Shown here: positions 48,366 through 58,392 of the stretch, in pieces
Numbering within the stretch: position 1 is the first letter of the stretch
How the letters are laid out: each line of letters begins with the position of its first letter
Source of the DNA: Dryomyza anilis
Taxonomy: Eukaryota; Arthropoda; Insecta; Diptera; Dryomyzidae
Reading direction: 5' to 3'
DNA length: 64,000 nt
Assembly: GCA_951804985.1 (NCBI GenBank)
Contig: OX638136.1
Location: 7,629,852 to 7,693,851 of the forward strand
Translations under genes and position numbers: made by a program
The notes under the pieces: model-generated
What the model was told of the DNA's origin: nothing
What the model saw: only the letters and a program-made list of their open reading frames with translations
Database searches by the model: none

Positions 48366-48535
48366 TTATGGTTTTCTTTGCTGTTCCTTGAACATCATGA
48401 TTTTTGTGAGGTCGGGATCACTCTTTTGATCAATTTGAATTTGTTCCGGAGTCCATTTTTCATCAGGCAAAACATTTAGCAAACGAATGTCAATTATGTT
48501 TTCTTTTCCTTCCGCTCTTGAACAATGTGTGCATT

Positions 48536-49410
48536 CTAGTTTTCATGAGCATCTGCATTTCCATGATGACCTCCTTTACGATGTTCTATTGTGAAATCGT
48601 AGCTCTGTAATCGTTCTATCCAACGCGCAATTTGACCTTCTGGGTCTTTGAACTGAAGTAACCATCTCAGTGCAGCGTGATCGGTTCTCAAGTGAAACTG
48701 TTGCCCGTACAGGTATTTGTGAACATTTTTCACACTTTCGATTACAGCAAGAAGCTCCCTCCTGGTTTTACTGTAGTATGCGATCACTTTTTCTTGTCCA
48801 TTGATGACTTGAGAGAGAACTCCGCCACTTCCGTATCCACTCGCATCCGTATCAAGTATAAATTTCTCACCTGGAATTGGATACGCAAGAATTGGTGCCG
48901 AGCACAGTAGATCTTTTAATTTCAAAAATGCCCTTTCTTGATCATCGATCCATTGAAATGCGCGTTTCTTTCTTGTCAACTCATGAAGACTGCTAGCAAC
49001 ATTGTCAAAACCTGGAACAAATCTCCTGTAGTATGTACATAGTCCCAAGAAACTTCGTAGGTCATGTAGATTTTTCGGTCTGGGCCACTCCTTTACTGCA
49101 ACTATTTTATCTTCATCGGTATGCACTTCTTCCGTGGTAACTCGATGACCCAGATACTTGACTTCTTTCTTGAAAAGTGAGCAATTCTTTGGGCTAAGTT
49201 GTAGACCCGCACTTTTCAATCGAAGGAATACTTCCTCTAGATTTCTTAGATGTTCGTTGAAATCCTTGCCCATAACAATTATGTCATCAAGGTATACTAG
49301 GCATGTTTTCCAGTGTAAACCTTTTAATACGTGCTCCATTAACCGCTCGAATGTTGCTGAAGCATTGCATAGTCCAAACGGCATTACCAAAAATTGCCAT
49401 AGTCCTTCTC
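48536..49410 (-). CDS. RT palm/thumb and RNase H segment, copy A
   Basis: RT motifs [18 protein letters not shown] and [12 protein letters not shown] (catalytic YLDD), thumb [14 protein letters not shown], then RNase H with [31 protein letters not shown] and [12 protein letters not shown]. Between AYYSK and TRRELL about a dozen residues usual in this family are missing in all copies. The frame ends with a stop after GNADAHEN. The true N-terminal half lies in another frame upstream (49631-49410). Confidence 0.85.
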
Positions 49411-49631
49411 CAGTACTCTCGATCTTTCTTATCGATTTCTACTTGCCAGAAACCGCTTTGCAAGTCCAACGTTGAAAACCACTTAGCATTAGATAGTGTA
49501 TCCAAGGTGTCATCGATTCTAGGCAGCGGATAACTATCTTTCTTGGTGACATCATTAAGTTTTCGGTAATCAACGCAGAACCGAGTACTACCGTCCTTCT
49601 TTTTCACCAATACTACTGGTGAACTCCATGG
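49287..49631 (-). CDS. RT fingers segment, copy A
   Basis: [58 protein letters not shown]. It continues the protease frame after an in-frame TAG at 49632-49634. RT homology switches frame at about 49410 (after KKDRE), and the residues after that to 49287 are out-of-frame translation. SGFWQ here is SGYWQ in copies B and C. Confidence 0.82.
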   Translation of the reverse strand, partial: PWSSPVVLVKKKDGSTRFCVDYRKLNDVTKKDSYPLPRIDDTLDTLSNAKWFSTLDLQSGFWQVEIDKKDREYWRRTMAIFGNAVWTMQCFSNIRAVNGARIKRFTLENMPSIP

Positions 49632-49634
49632 ACT

Positions 49635-50552
49635 CTAAGATGGTTCCACCACGCCATTTGTGTGCATTTCTTCAACCAAATGTGATACTTCGTCTCTTTT
49701 CGCAAGTGGTACCCTTCTTGGTGCTTGACGAATTGGGTTAGAATCACCAGTGTCTATTCGATGTTTTACAATGGCAGTTCTGCTATCCTTTTGGCCCTTT
49801 TCAGCAAATATACACCGATATTTGTCAACTAGCTGTTGTACTTGACTCTTTTCTTTGGCAGCCAAATCCTTCGTCCACTCATTTATAAACTTGTGAGTAG
49901 ATTGTTTGTTTACTTGCGGTGTGACATAGTCCTTTGATGTATTTGACTCGCAATTTATAATCGCTGGCGCCTCTTGACACTGGCCTACCACTGTTCCCTT
50001 TTTGATTACTTTTGACGAGTTTTCCAAATAGAGAACTCTTATAGGTACAATTCTGTCTTTCTCCGCCTCAACAAGTGTTCTTCCTATCACTATGTTACTT
50101 TTATACAGCTCTTCGTTTGCTTCAATAACCCACAACTTGCTTATCCCACAATCTCCATTTAATTTCGCCCAAACAATTGCTTCTGAATTAGGTGGTATTT
50201 TTCTATTTTTATAAGCAATAACTTGTTTCATTTTCGGGCTCTGGTCACAATCAATATTTAGTTGGATCTCCGTGTTGGCATAATTCAAAATTTTTCTTGT
50301 TAAATCAAGTGTGAAACCGTTCATTATCATGAAGTCCATGCCAAGTATTATTTCGTCTACTATTTCTGCCACAATAAAATCATGCTTAACTGTCGTAGTA
50401 CCAATCGTTATTTTCTTGGTAATCTTTCCTCTGATAGGGGCCTCTTCACCTGTAGCTGTTTGTAATCTTATTCCTACAAGCGGCTCTACTTTATCCTTAA
50501 CAAGGTTACTTCTTATCATTGAAAGTGAAGCTCCTGTATTCAATGTTACCAT
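49635..50552 (-). CDS. Retropepsin-type protease segment, copy A
   Basis: Retropepsin cleaves the gag and pol polyproteins. The active-site loop reads TLNTGASLSMI where the family has D(T/S)GA, so the catalytic Asp is Asn. The flap region and the second hallmark (EIILGMDFM) are present. A long spacer follows (to CIFAEKGQKD, then RQAPRRVPLAKRDEV, the RT lead-in), ending at GVVEPS and the TAG stop. The frame opens a short way upstream after a TAA, without an obvious initiator. Confidence 0.82.
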   Translation of the reverse strand: MVTLNTGASLSMIRSNLVKDKVEPLVGIRLQTATGEEAPIRGKITKKITIGTTTVKHDFIVAEIVDEIILGMDFMIMNGFTLDLTRKILNYANTEIQLNIDCDQSPKMKQVIAYKNRKIPPNSEAIVWAKLNGDCGISKLWVIEANEELYKSNIVIGRTLVEAEKDRIVPIRVLYLENSSKVIKKGTVVGQCQEAPAIINCESNTSKDYVTPQVNKQSTHKFINEWTKDLAAKEKSQVQQLVDKYRCIFAEKGQKDSRTAIVKHRIDTGDSNPIRQAPRRVPLAKRDEVSHLVEEMHTNGVVEPS

Positions 50553-50618
50553 ATATGCTGGAGATTCTGGGGCAATCGGTTATGGGAGTCAGATCGTGCC
50601 CCGCAGAACTGACCCGTT

Positions 50619-51128
50619 TTAGTTTAAAGATTGATTAAAATTTACGTTATTTTGGACATGATCCTGGGTTTCTTCATGTCGGGGCTCATTTGCAAATGGA
50701 TTCATTGAGCGCTTGCGTTTTTTACGACAATCACGTGCCATATGGCCATATTTATCACAGTTGTAGGATTTACCTTTAAATTGGGTGTCTCGGTTGGCAG
50801 CAGAGTAATCTGGTTTAGCTCCACTTTTTAACGCTTGGCAAATTACCTTTGGCGCAGGGCGGCACAACGTAGTTGCTGTCTCCTCTGTTAGCGCTGTGGT
50901 TACAGTTTCCGTAAATGTCACTTTCGGCATTGTCACTGTGGCACGTCTTGTTTCCGGATCACGTATGCCGTCAACAAAGGCTTCGATCTTGCGCTTTTCT
51001 ATGAAATCACTCGTTGAATCTGCATACAACAAATGCGCAAGCCTCTCGACGTCCGCTGCATACGCCTGCAATGTTTCACTATTTCTTTGCATTCGGCACT
51101 TTAGTTCCATTCTGTAGATTTGCTTCAT
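50619..51128 (-). CDS. Gag C-terminal (nucleocapsid) segment, copy A
   Basis: Capsid-like region LQAYAADVERLAHLLY, FVDGIRDPETRRAT, then the CCHC zinc knuckle, an RNA-binding motif. In this copy the first Cys is Ser (SYNCDKYGHMARDC), while copies B and C keep CYNC. A basic stretch (RKKRKRSMNPF) follows. Frame-shifted relative to the gag N-terminus. Confidence 0.82.
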   Translation of the reverse strand: MKQIYRMELKCRMQRNSETLQAYAADVERLAHLLYADSTSDFIEKRKIEAFVDGIRDPETRRATVTMPKVTFTETVTTALTEETATTLCRPAPKVICQALKSGAKPDYSAANRDTQFKGKSYNCDKYGHMARDCRKKRKRSMNPFANEPRHEETQDHVQNNVNFNQSLN

Positions 51129-51169
51129 GTGATCACTGCCTTATTTTCTCTGCAGTGCAGCCATAACCG

Positions 51170-51991
51170 CTAAATAACTGTTTCGATCACTTTCTGGAAC
51201 AGTCTGCAATACTTCGGCTGCGCCTCCTTTAAGCGCCATGATAAGTGCGGCTCATTATTCCATCGATTACTTACAGCCGTGGTCTCAAATTGCAGCATGA
51301 AAATGTTGAACGCTGTGGTTCCATCGTAAATCGGCGATTTTAGCCTCGTACCAGTAACAACATGCTGTGTAGGTCCACTTATCTGTAGTAAACTGACATC
51401 TTCTTGTATTTTCTCCAGCTTTTTGTCGAAACCATTTTCCAACTTTTCAAATTTGTCATCAATGTCCACTACAATGTCATTTACATGTGCCTCAAGTTCG
51501 TTTACTTTGCCATTGAGTGTATTAGAAACTTCCGGAAGCTGCTTAGAATGTTCCTGCATCTGTTGCTCAATTTTTACTTGATGTTGGTTTAAATTTTCTA
51601 GAAGTTTCTGTTCCAATTTGCTGGAATTTTCTTGTAGTTCTGTTCTAAGTTGATTTGAATTTTCTTGAAATTGTTTTGAATTTTCCAGAAATTTTTGATC
51701 TAGTTCTGTTTTAAGTTGATTGGAATTTTCTTGAAGCTGTTGTTGTATTGCTCCGAGCAACTGGCTCATATCAAAACTTTGGGACTGTACTTTTTGCTCC
51801 GTGTCCACACTTTTCGATGACGCTATTGCAGCTTCCACTTCAAACTCGTGCTCTGCGAGGTCAATTCCTTGGTTCTCTAATTCCTCCATTAGACGCTTTT
51901 GTAGCTCTACTTTCGTACCAGCAGTTGCAAGATTACGAATCGACAGCTCCTTCTTTAGCTGGTCGACTTTAAGTTGATCGAATTTAACCAT
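51170..51991 (-). CDS. Gag N-terminal segment with SAP-like domain, copy A
   Basis: Starts with ATG 30 bp after the primer binding site. Residues about 5-38 (LKVDQLKKELSIRNLATAGT, KVELQKRLMEEL) form a SAP-like helix-extended-helix motif, known as a DNA-binding module. Residues about 70-200 are Gln/Asn/Glu-rich with ENSNQLKTEL-type repeats and predicted coiled coil. The capsid homology (PIYDGTTAFNIFMLQFETTA) starts near residue 220 and then frameshifts near 51250; the last ~25 residues are out of frame. Confidence 0.82.
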   Translation of the reverse strand: MVKFDQLKVDQLKKELSIRNLATAGTKVELQKRLMEELENQGIDLAEHEFEVEAAIASSKSVDTEQKVQSQSFDMSQLLGAIQQQLQENSNQLKTELDQKFLENSKQFQENSNQLRTELQENSSKLEQKLLENLNQHQVKIEQQMQEHSKQLPEVSNTLNGKVNELEAHVNDIVVDIDDKFEKLENGFDKKLEKIQEDVSLLQISGPTQHVVTGTRLKSPIYDGTTAFNIFMLQFETTAVSNRWNNEPHLSWRLKEAQPKYCRLFQKVIETVI

Positions 51992-52004
51992 TTTATATCA
52001 CAAT

Positions 52005-52021
52005 CCCACTTCTGACACCAA
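52005..52021 (-). other. Primer binding site, tRNA-Leu type, copy A
   Basis: On the minus strand TTGGTGTCAGAAGTGGG follows the 5' LTR directly. TGGTGTCAGAAGTGGG is complementary to the 3' end of tRNA-Leu (CCCACTTCTGACACCA), recalled from known tRNA sequences. The same site is next to LTRs 3 and 4. Confidence 0.7.
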
Positions 52022-52555
52022 TGTTACGAAAATACAGTCTACGGAAAAGTGTTCTACGAGCTCGTATCGCTGAATTCTGTACAAAATAAAAACACACTTA
52101 TATTTGGTTTTAACTAGTATTATTTCAACTAGTATTAAATAACTTTATTTAATTAAATCACAACTTAACGAATAATCACTTATAACAACTGCTGAATTTG
52201 TACAATTTAGCTTCACAATGTTCACACACGAGACGCACTAGATCACTATCAAATCACAACTGAAGTACAGTGCCTCAGATGCGCGGCCTTATATACTGCA
52301 AGCATTAGTTCGACACGTTTCGACAAGCTTCGACTTGTTTCGAGAACCTTCTACTCGTTTCGTGAATGTCGCATGCTATTGGCATCTCAATCGCACTCAT
52401 GTGTTTTACTGTGCTGATCTTCCATCTCTTTCTCGCACATTGCTTAGTGCGCTGAATGATCTTCCGTCTCTTTCTAACACATTGCTTAGTGCGCTGAATT
52501 GTCTTGCGTCTCATTTATTATTGTTGATTGGAGCAAATTACCTCTTTTCGTAACA
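52022..52555 (-). mobile_element. Gypsy array LTR 2, shared by copies A and B
   Basis: 534 bp. It is the 5' LTR of copy A and at the same time the 3' LTR of copy B: a PBS lies on one side (52005-52021) and a PPT on the other (from 52556). No host DNA separates the copies. Confidence 0.92.
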
Positions 52556-52592
52556 CTGCCCTCCACCTAAATCTGTTCGTCCCGAACAGATG

Positions 52593-52895
52593 TTAATCCT
52601 CTCTCTCTCTATACGGCGCCAACCTTTCTAAATGTACCACTTTCATTTTTCTTCTAACGCCTGTAGTATTCTGAATCCGATACACGACATCGGTAATTCT
52701 TTTAATTATCTTGTATGGTCCTTCCCAGTGTGTTTGTAGCTTAGGGGATAAGCCTTTCTTCCTTTGTGGGTTATAGAGCAAAACAAGCTCTCCTTCCGTA
52801 AATCCCTCTGAATTTGTGCGCAAGTCGTATCTGGCCTTCATCTTATCACTCGCAAATTGTGTACGCTGTCTTACAAACTGATGCACTTCGTTCAT
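52593..52895 (-). CDS. Integrase C-terminal GPY/F segment, copy B
   Basis: Identical in translation to copy A, with the same frame separation from the core. Confidence 0.8.
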   Translation of the reverse strand: MNEVHQFVRQRTQFASDKMKARYDLRTNSEGFTEGELVLLYNPQRKKGLSPKLQTHWEGPYKIIKRITDVVYRIQNTTGVRRKMKVVHLERLAPYRERED

Positions 52896-53806
52896 TTCTT
52901 CAGTCTGAAAACATAATTGTGTATAGGAATTCCAGCTGAAGGACTCGCACCAAACTTTAAATCCGCAGGTAATCTTAAGTCTGTTCCAAAAACAATTTTA
53001 GATGGTGAAGCTGCTGTGGTATCATGAACCGCCGTTCGATAAGCCATGAGAAATAGTGGTATGTGTGTATCCCCATCTTTTTGATTTTTATCAACCACTT
53101 TTCTGAGATACTCTTCCAAAGTCCGATTAAATCTCTCCACCATGCCGTCTGATTGCGGGTGCAAAGGCGTCGTTCGTGTTTTGTGTATGTTGATGACTTT
53201 GCATACTTCTTTAAATACAGCAGACTCAAAATTTCTTCCTTGATCTGAATGCAACTCTAACGGTACTCCAAAACGGCTTACCCAGTTGTTAACTAATGCC
53301 TCCGAAACTGTTGTGGCTTCTTGATTCGGCATGGGATACACTTCGGGCCACTTGCTGAAGTAGTCGATGACAACAAGGACATACTTATTACCCGCATCAC
53401 TGATTGGAAACGGCCCGGCAACATCCATGCCAATACTCTCGAATGGTGCTCCCACGTTGTACTGATGCATCCTGCCGCGACTTCTGACTGTTGGTCCTTT
53501 TGCTGGTACACATTGCGGGCAACTGCGAATCCAATCGGCGACTGACTCTTGGCATCCAATCCAATAAAAACGTTTCTTTACCTTCTCGACCGTTTTATTA
53601 ATGCCCAAATGACCACCACTAGATCCACGATGGTATTCCGCTAATATTTCTTTTATTTTTGACTTAGGAACAACAATCAAACTTCGAGCGGATGTGCCAA
53701 CTGCATTTTCCCATACACGATATAAGCAACCATCTTGTAGCTTTAAGCTCTGCCACTGTGCCCAGTAAGCTTTAGTTATTGGACTGTCGGCCGCTATATC
53801 TTCCCA
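52892..53806 (-). CDS. Integrase ORF segment, copy B
   Basis: Same zinc-binding and D,D,E residues as copy A; opens after a stop and has no own start. Confidence 0.85.
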   Translation of the reverse strand, partial: WEDIAADSPITKAYWAQWQSLKLQDGCLYRVWENAVGTSARSLIVVPKSKIKEILAEYHRGSSGGHLGINKTVEKVKKRFYWIGCQESVADWIRSCPQCVPAKGPTVRSRGRMHQYNVGAPFESIGMDVAGPFPISDAGNKYVLVVIDYFSKWPEVYPMPNQEATTVSEALVNNWVSRFGVPLELHSDQGRNFESAVFKEVCKVINIHKTRTTPLHPQSDGMVERFNRTLEEYLRKVVDKNQKDGDTHIPLFLMAYRTAVHDTTAASPSKIVFGTDLRLPADLKFGASPSAGIPIHNYVFRLKK

Positions 53807-54016
53807 TTATGGTTTTCTTTGCTGTTCCTTGAACATCATGATTTTTGTGAGGTCGGGATCACTCTTTTGATCAATTTGAATTTGTTCCGGAGTCCATTTT
53901 TCATCAGGCAAAACATTTAGCAAACGAATGTCAATTATGTTTTCTTTTCCTTCCGCTCTTGAACAATGTGTGCATTCTAGTTTTCATGAGCATCTGCATT
54001 TCCATGATGACCTCCT

Positions 54017-54846
54017 TTACGATGTTCTATTGTGAAATCGTAGCTCTGTAATAGAACAACGCGCAATTTGACCTTCTGGGTCTTTGAACTGAAGTAACCA
54101 TCTCAGTGCAGCGTGATCGGTTCTCAAGTGAAACTGTTGCCCGTACAGGTATTTGTGAACATTTTTCACACTTTCGATTACAGCAAGAAGCTCCCTCCTG
54201 GTTTTACTGTAGTATGCGATCACTTTTTCTTGTCCATTGATGACTTGAGAGAGAACTCCGCCACTTCCGTATCCACTCGCATCCGTATCAAGTATAAATT
54301 TCTCACCTGGAATTGGATACGCAAGAATTGGTGCCGAGCACAGTAGATCTTTTAATTTCAAAAATGCCCTTTCTTGATCATCGATCCATTGAAATGCGCG
54401 TTTCTTTCTTGTCAACTCATGAAGACTGCTAGCAACATTGTCAAAACCTGGAACAAATCTCCTGTAGTATGTACATAGTCCCAAGAAACTTCGTAGGTCA
54501 TGTAGATTTTTCGGTCTGGGCCACTCCTTTACTGCAACTATTTTATCTTCATCGGTATGCACTTCTTCCGTGGTAACTCGATGACCCAGATACTTGACTT
54601 CTTTCTTGAAAAGTGAGCAATTCTTTGGGCTAAGTTGTAGACCCGCACTTTTCAATCGAAGGAATACTTCCTCTAGATTTCTTAGATGTTCGTTGAAATC
54701 CTTGCCCATAACAATTATGTCATCAAGGTATACTAGGCATGTTTTCCAGTGTAAACCTTTTAATACGTGCTCCATTAATCGCTCGAATGTTGCAGAAGCA
54801 TTGCATAGTCCAAACGGCATTACCAAAAATTGCCATAGTCCTTCTC
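54017..54846 (-). pseudogene. RT palm and RNase H segment, copy B
   Basis: As copy A up to GQIAR, where the frame is lost. Copy A reads taatcgttctatccaacgc; copy B reads taatagaacaacgc. GTTCTAT is replaced by its reverse complement ATAGAAC with a net loss of 5 bases, a template-switch-like change. Confidence 0.83.
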
Positions 54847-55067
54847 CAGTACTCTCGATCTTTCTTATCGATTTCTACTTGCCAGTAACCGCTTTGCAAG
54901 TCCAACGTTGAAAACCACTTAGCATTAGATAGTGTATCCAAGGTGTCATCGATTCTAGGCAGCGGATAACTATCTTTCTTGGTGACATCATTAAGTTTTC
55001 GGTAATCAACGCAGAACCGAGTACTACCGTCCTTCTTTTTCACCAATACTACTGGTGAACTCCATGG
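54723..55067 (-). CDS. RT fingers segment, copy B
   Basis: Same as copy A except SGYWQ. Same upstream TAG and same frameshift after KKDRE. Confidence 0.8.
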   Translation of the reverse strand, partial: PWSSPVVLVKKKDGSTRFCVDYRKLNDVTKKDSYPLPRIDDTLDTLSNAKWFSTLDLQSGYWQVEIDKKDREYWRRTMAIFGNAVWTMQCFCNIRAINGARIKRFTLENMPSIP

Positions 55068-55070
55068 ACT

Positions 55071-55988
55071 CTAAGATGGTTCCACCACGCCATTTGTGTG
55101 CATTTCTTCAACCAAATGTGATACTTCGTCTCTTTTCGCAAGTGGTACCCTTCTTGGTGCTTGACGAATTGGGTTAGAATCACCAGTGTCTATTCGATGT
55201 TTTACAATGGCAGTTCTGCCATCCTTTTGGCCCTTTTCAGCAAATATACACCGATATTTGTCAACTAGCTGTTGTACTTGACTCTTTTCTTTGGCAGCCA
55301 AATCCTTCGTCCACTCATTTATAAACTTGTGAGTAGATTGTTTGTTTACTTGCGGTGTGACATAGTCCTTTGATGTATTTGACTCGCAATTTATAATCGC
55401 TGGCGCCTCTTGACACTGGCCTACCACTGTTCCCTTTTTGATTACTTTTGACGAGTTTTCCAAATAGAGAACTCTTATAGGTACAATTCTGTCTTTCTCC
55501 GCCTCAACAAGTGTTCTTCCTATCACTATGTTACTTTTATACAGCTCTTCGTTTGCTTCAATAACCCACAACTTGCTTATCCCACAATCTCCATTTAATT
55601 TCGCCCAAACAATTGCTTCTGAATTAGGTGGTATTTTTCTATTTTTATAAGCAATAACTTGTTTCATTTTCGGGCTCTGGTCACAATCAATATTTAGTTG
55701 GATCTCCGTGTTGGCATAATTCAAAATTTTTCTTGTTAAATCAAGTGTGAAACCGTTCATTATCATGAAGTCCATGCCAAGTATTATTTCGTCTACTATT
55801 TCTGCCACAATAAAATCATGCTTAACTGTCGTAGTACCAATCGTTATTTTCTTGGTAATCTTTCCTCTGATATGGGCCTCTTCACCTGTAGCTGTTTGTA
55901 ATCTTATTCCTACAAGCGGCTCTACTTTATCCTTAACAAGGTTACTTCTTATCATTGAAAGTGAAGCTCCTGTATTCAATGTTACCAT
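55071..55988 (-). CDS. Retropepsin-type protease segment, copy B
   Basis: Same NTGAS active-site substitution and same terminal TAG. One further difference is KDGRTAIV for KDSRTAIV in copy A. Confidence 0.82.
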   Translation of the reverse strand: MVTLNTGASLSMIRSNLVKDKVEPLVGIRLQTATGEEAHIRGKITKKITIGTTTVKHDFIVAEIVDEIILGMDFMIMNGFTLDLTRKILNYANTEIQLNIDCDQSPKMKQVIAYKNRKIPPNSEAIVWAKLNGDCGISKLWVIEANEELYKSNIVIGRTLVEAEKDRIVPIRVLYLENSSKVIKKGTVVGQCQEAPAIINCESNTSKDYVTPQVNKQSTHKFINEWTKDLAAKEKSQVQQLVDKYRCIFAEKGQKDGRTAIVKHRIDTGDSNPIRQAPRRVPLAKRDEVSHLVEEMHTNGVVEPS

Positions 55989-56054
55989 ATATGCTGGAGA
56001 TTCTGGGGCAATCGGTTATGGGAGTCAGATCGTGCCCCGCAGAACTGACCCGTT

Positions 56055-56564
56055 TTAGTTTAAAGATTGATTAAAATTTACGTTATTTTGGACATGATCC
56101 TGGGTTTCTTCATGTCGGGGCTCATTTGCAAATGGATTCATTGAGCGCTTGCGTTTTTTACGACAATCACGTGCCATATGGCCATATTTATCACAGTTGT
56201 AGCATTTACCTTTAAATTGGGTGTCTCGGTTGGCAGCAGAGTAATCTGGTTTAGCTCCACTTTTTAACGCTTGGCAAATTACCTTTGGCGCAGGGCGGCA
56301 CAACGTAGTTGCTGTCTCCTCTGTTAGCGCTGTGGTTACAGTTTCCGTAAATGTCACTTTCGGCATTGTCACTGTGGCACGTCTTGTTTCCGGATCACGT
56401 ATGCCGTCAACAAAGGCTTCGATCTTGCGCTTTTCTATGAAATCACTCGTTGAATCTGCATACAACAAATGCGCAAGCCTCTCGACGTCCGCTGCATACG
56501 CCTGCAATGTTTCACTATTTCTTTGCATTCGGCACTTTAGTTCCATTCTGTAGATTTGCTTCAT
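56055..56564 (-). CDS. Gag nucleocapsid segment, copy B
   Basis: Complete CCHC knuckle (CYNCDKYGHMARDC). Frame-shifted relative to gag N-terminus as in copy A. Confidence 0.82.
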   Translation of the reverse strand: MKQIYRMELKCRMQRNSETLQAYAADVERLAHLLYADSTSDFIEKRKIEAFVDGIRDPETRRATVTMPKVTFTETVTTALTEETATTLCRPAPKVICQALKSGAKPDYSAANRDTQFKGKCYNCDKYGHMARDCRKKRKRSMNPFANEPRHEETQDHVQNNVNFNQSLN

Positions 56565-56605
56565 GTGATCACTGCCTTATTTTCTCTGCAGTGCAGCCAT
56601 AACCG

Positions 56606-57427
56606 CTAAATAACTGTTTCGATCACTTTCTGGAACAGTCTGCAATACTTCGGCTGCGCCTCCTTTAAGCGCCATGATAAGTGCGGCTCATTATTCCATC
56701 GATTACTTACAGCCGTGGTCTCAAATTGCAGCATGAAAATGTTGAACGCTGTGGTTCCATCGTAAATCGGCGATTTTAGCCTCGTACCAGTAACAACATG
56801 CTGTGTAGGTCCACTTATCTGTAGTAAACTGACATCTTCTTGTATTTTCTCCAGCTTTTTGTCGAAACCATTTTCCAACTTTTCAAATTTGTCATCAATG
56901 TCCACTACAATGTCATTTACATGTGCCTCAAGTTCGTTTACTTTGCCATTGAGTGTATTAGAAACTTCCGGAAGCTGCTTAGAATGTTCCTGCATCTGTT
57001 GCTCAATTTTTACTTGATGCTGGTTTGAATTTTCTAGAAGTTTCTGTTCCAATTTGCTGGAATTTTCTTGTAGTTCTGTTTTAAGTTGATTTGAATTTTC
57101 TTGAAATTGTTTTGAATTTTCCAGAAATTTTTGATCTAGTTCTGTTTTAAGTTGATTGGAATTTTCTTGAAGCTGTTGTTGTATTGCTCCGAGCAACTGG
57201 CTCATATCAAAACTTTGGGACTGTACTTTTTGCTCCGTGTCCACACTTTTCGATGACGCTATTGCAGCTTCCACTTCAAACTCGTGCTCTGCGAGGTCAA
57301 TTCCTTGGTTCTCTAATTCCTCCATTAGACGCTTTTGTAGCTCTACTTTCGTACCAGCAGTTGCAAGATTACGAATCGACAGCTCCTTCTTTAGCTGGTC
57401 GACTTTAAGTTGATCGAATTTAACCAT
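56606..57427 (-). CDS. Gag N-terminal segment with SAP-like domain, copy B
   Basis: 273 codons as in copy A. Minor changes in the coiled-coil repeats (LKTEL for LRTEL, LLENSNQ for LLENLNQ). Same frameshift near the capsid start. Confidence 0.82.
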   Translation of the reverse strand: MVKFDQLKVDQLKKELSIRNLATAGTKVELQKRLMEELENQGIDLAEHEFEVEAAIASSKSVDTEQKVQSQSFDMSQLLGAIQQQLQENSNQLKTELDQKFLENSKQFQENSNQLKTELQENSSKLEQKLLENSNQHQVKIEQQMQEHSKQLPEVSNTLNGKVNELEAHVNDIVVDIDDKFEKLENGFDKKLEKIQEDVSLLQISGPTQHVVTGTRLKSPIYDGTTAFNIFMLQFETTAVSNRWNNEPHLSWRLKEAQPKYCRLFQKVIETVI

Positions 57428-57457
57428 TTTATATCACAATCCCACTTCTGACACCAA

Positions 57458-57991
57458 TGTTACGAAAATTCAGTCTACGGAAAAGTGTTCTACGAGCTCG
57501 TATCGCTGAATTCTGTACAAAATAAAAACACACTTATATTTGGTTTTAACTAGTATTATTTCAACTAGTATTAAATAACTTTATTTAATTAAATCACAAC
57601 TTAACGAATAATCACTTATAACAACTGCTGAATTTGTACAATTTAGCTTCACAATGTTCACACACGAGACGCACTAGATCACTATCAAATCACAACTGAA
57701 GTACAGTGCCTCAGATGCGCGGCCTTATATACTGCAAGCATCAGTTCGACACGTTTCGACAAGCTTCGACTTGTTTCGAGAACCTTCTACTCGTTTCGTG
57801 AATGTCGCATGCTATTGGCATCTCAATCGCACTCATGTGTTTTACTGTGCTGATCTTCCATCTCTTTCTCGCACATTGCTTAGTGCGCTGAATGATCTTC
57901 CGTCTCTTTCTAACACATTGCTTAGTGCGCTGAATTGTCTTGCGTCTCATTTATTATTGTTGATTGGAGCAAATTACCTCTTTTCGTAACA
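57458..57991 (-). mobile_element. Gypsy array LTR 3, shared by copies B and C
   Basis: 534 bp, almost identical to LTR 2, with PBS on one side (57441-57457) and PPT on the other. Confidence 0.92.
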
Positions 57992-58028
57992 CTGCCCTCC
58001 ACCTAAATCTGTTCGTCCCGAACAGATG

Positions 58029-58331
58029 TTAATCCTCTCTCTCTCTATACGGCGCCAACCTTTCTAAATGTACCACTTTCATTTTTCTTCTAACGCCTGT
58101 AGTATTCTGAATCCGATACACGACATCGGTAATTCTTTTAATTATCTTGTATGGTCCTTCCCAGTGTGTTTGTAGCTTAGGGGATAAGCCTTTCTTCCTT
58201 TGTGGGTTATAGAGCAAAACAAGCTCTCCTTCCGTAAATCCCTCTGAATTTGTGCGCAAGTCGTATCTGGCCTTCATCTTATCACTCGCAAATTGTGTAC
58301 GCTGTCTTACAAACTGATGCACTTCGTTCAT
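58029..58331 (-). CDS. Integrase C-terminal GPY/F segment, copy C
   Basis: Same translation as copies A and B. Confidence 0.8.
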   Translation of the reverse strand: MNEVHQFVRQRTQFASDKMKARYDLRTNSEGFTEGELVLLYNPQRKKGLSPKLQTHWEGPYKIIKRITDVVYRIQNTTGVRRKMKVVHLERLAPYRERED

Positions 58332-58392
58332 TTCTTCAGTCTGAAAACATAATTGTGTATAGGAATTCCAGCTGAAGGACTCGCACCAAACT

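Larger units (their letters stand above)
41801..48421 (-). repeat. Right arm of the 6.6-kb inverted duplication
   Basis: Reverse complement of 18640-25250. The arm starts at aaatctgcg inside the A module and ends at gtcgggatcac within gypsy pol, cutting across unit, LTR and gypsy boundaries. Breakpoints do not coincide with any element end, so transposition did not create the arms. Confidence 0.88.
47115..52021 (-). mobile_element. Gypsy copy A internal region
   Basis: Order on the minus strand: primer binding site, gag (SAP, coiled coil, CCHC), protease, RT, RNase H, integrase, GPY/F, polypurine tract. No env ORF. The tRNA-Leu-type primer site and lack of env fit the Mdg3/Micropia/Blastopia group of insect Ty3/gypsy elements; the lineage is inference. 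At least seven coding lesions are present and are shared with copies B and C. Confidence 0.88.
52556..57457 (-). mobile_element. Gypsy copy B internal region
   Basis: Same ORF order and lesions as copy A. Private changes include protease EEAHIRGK for EEAPIRGK and a small frame-breaking rearrangement in RNase H at about 54050. Zinc knuckle intact. Confidence 0.88.
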
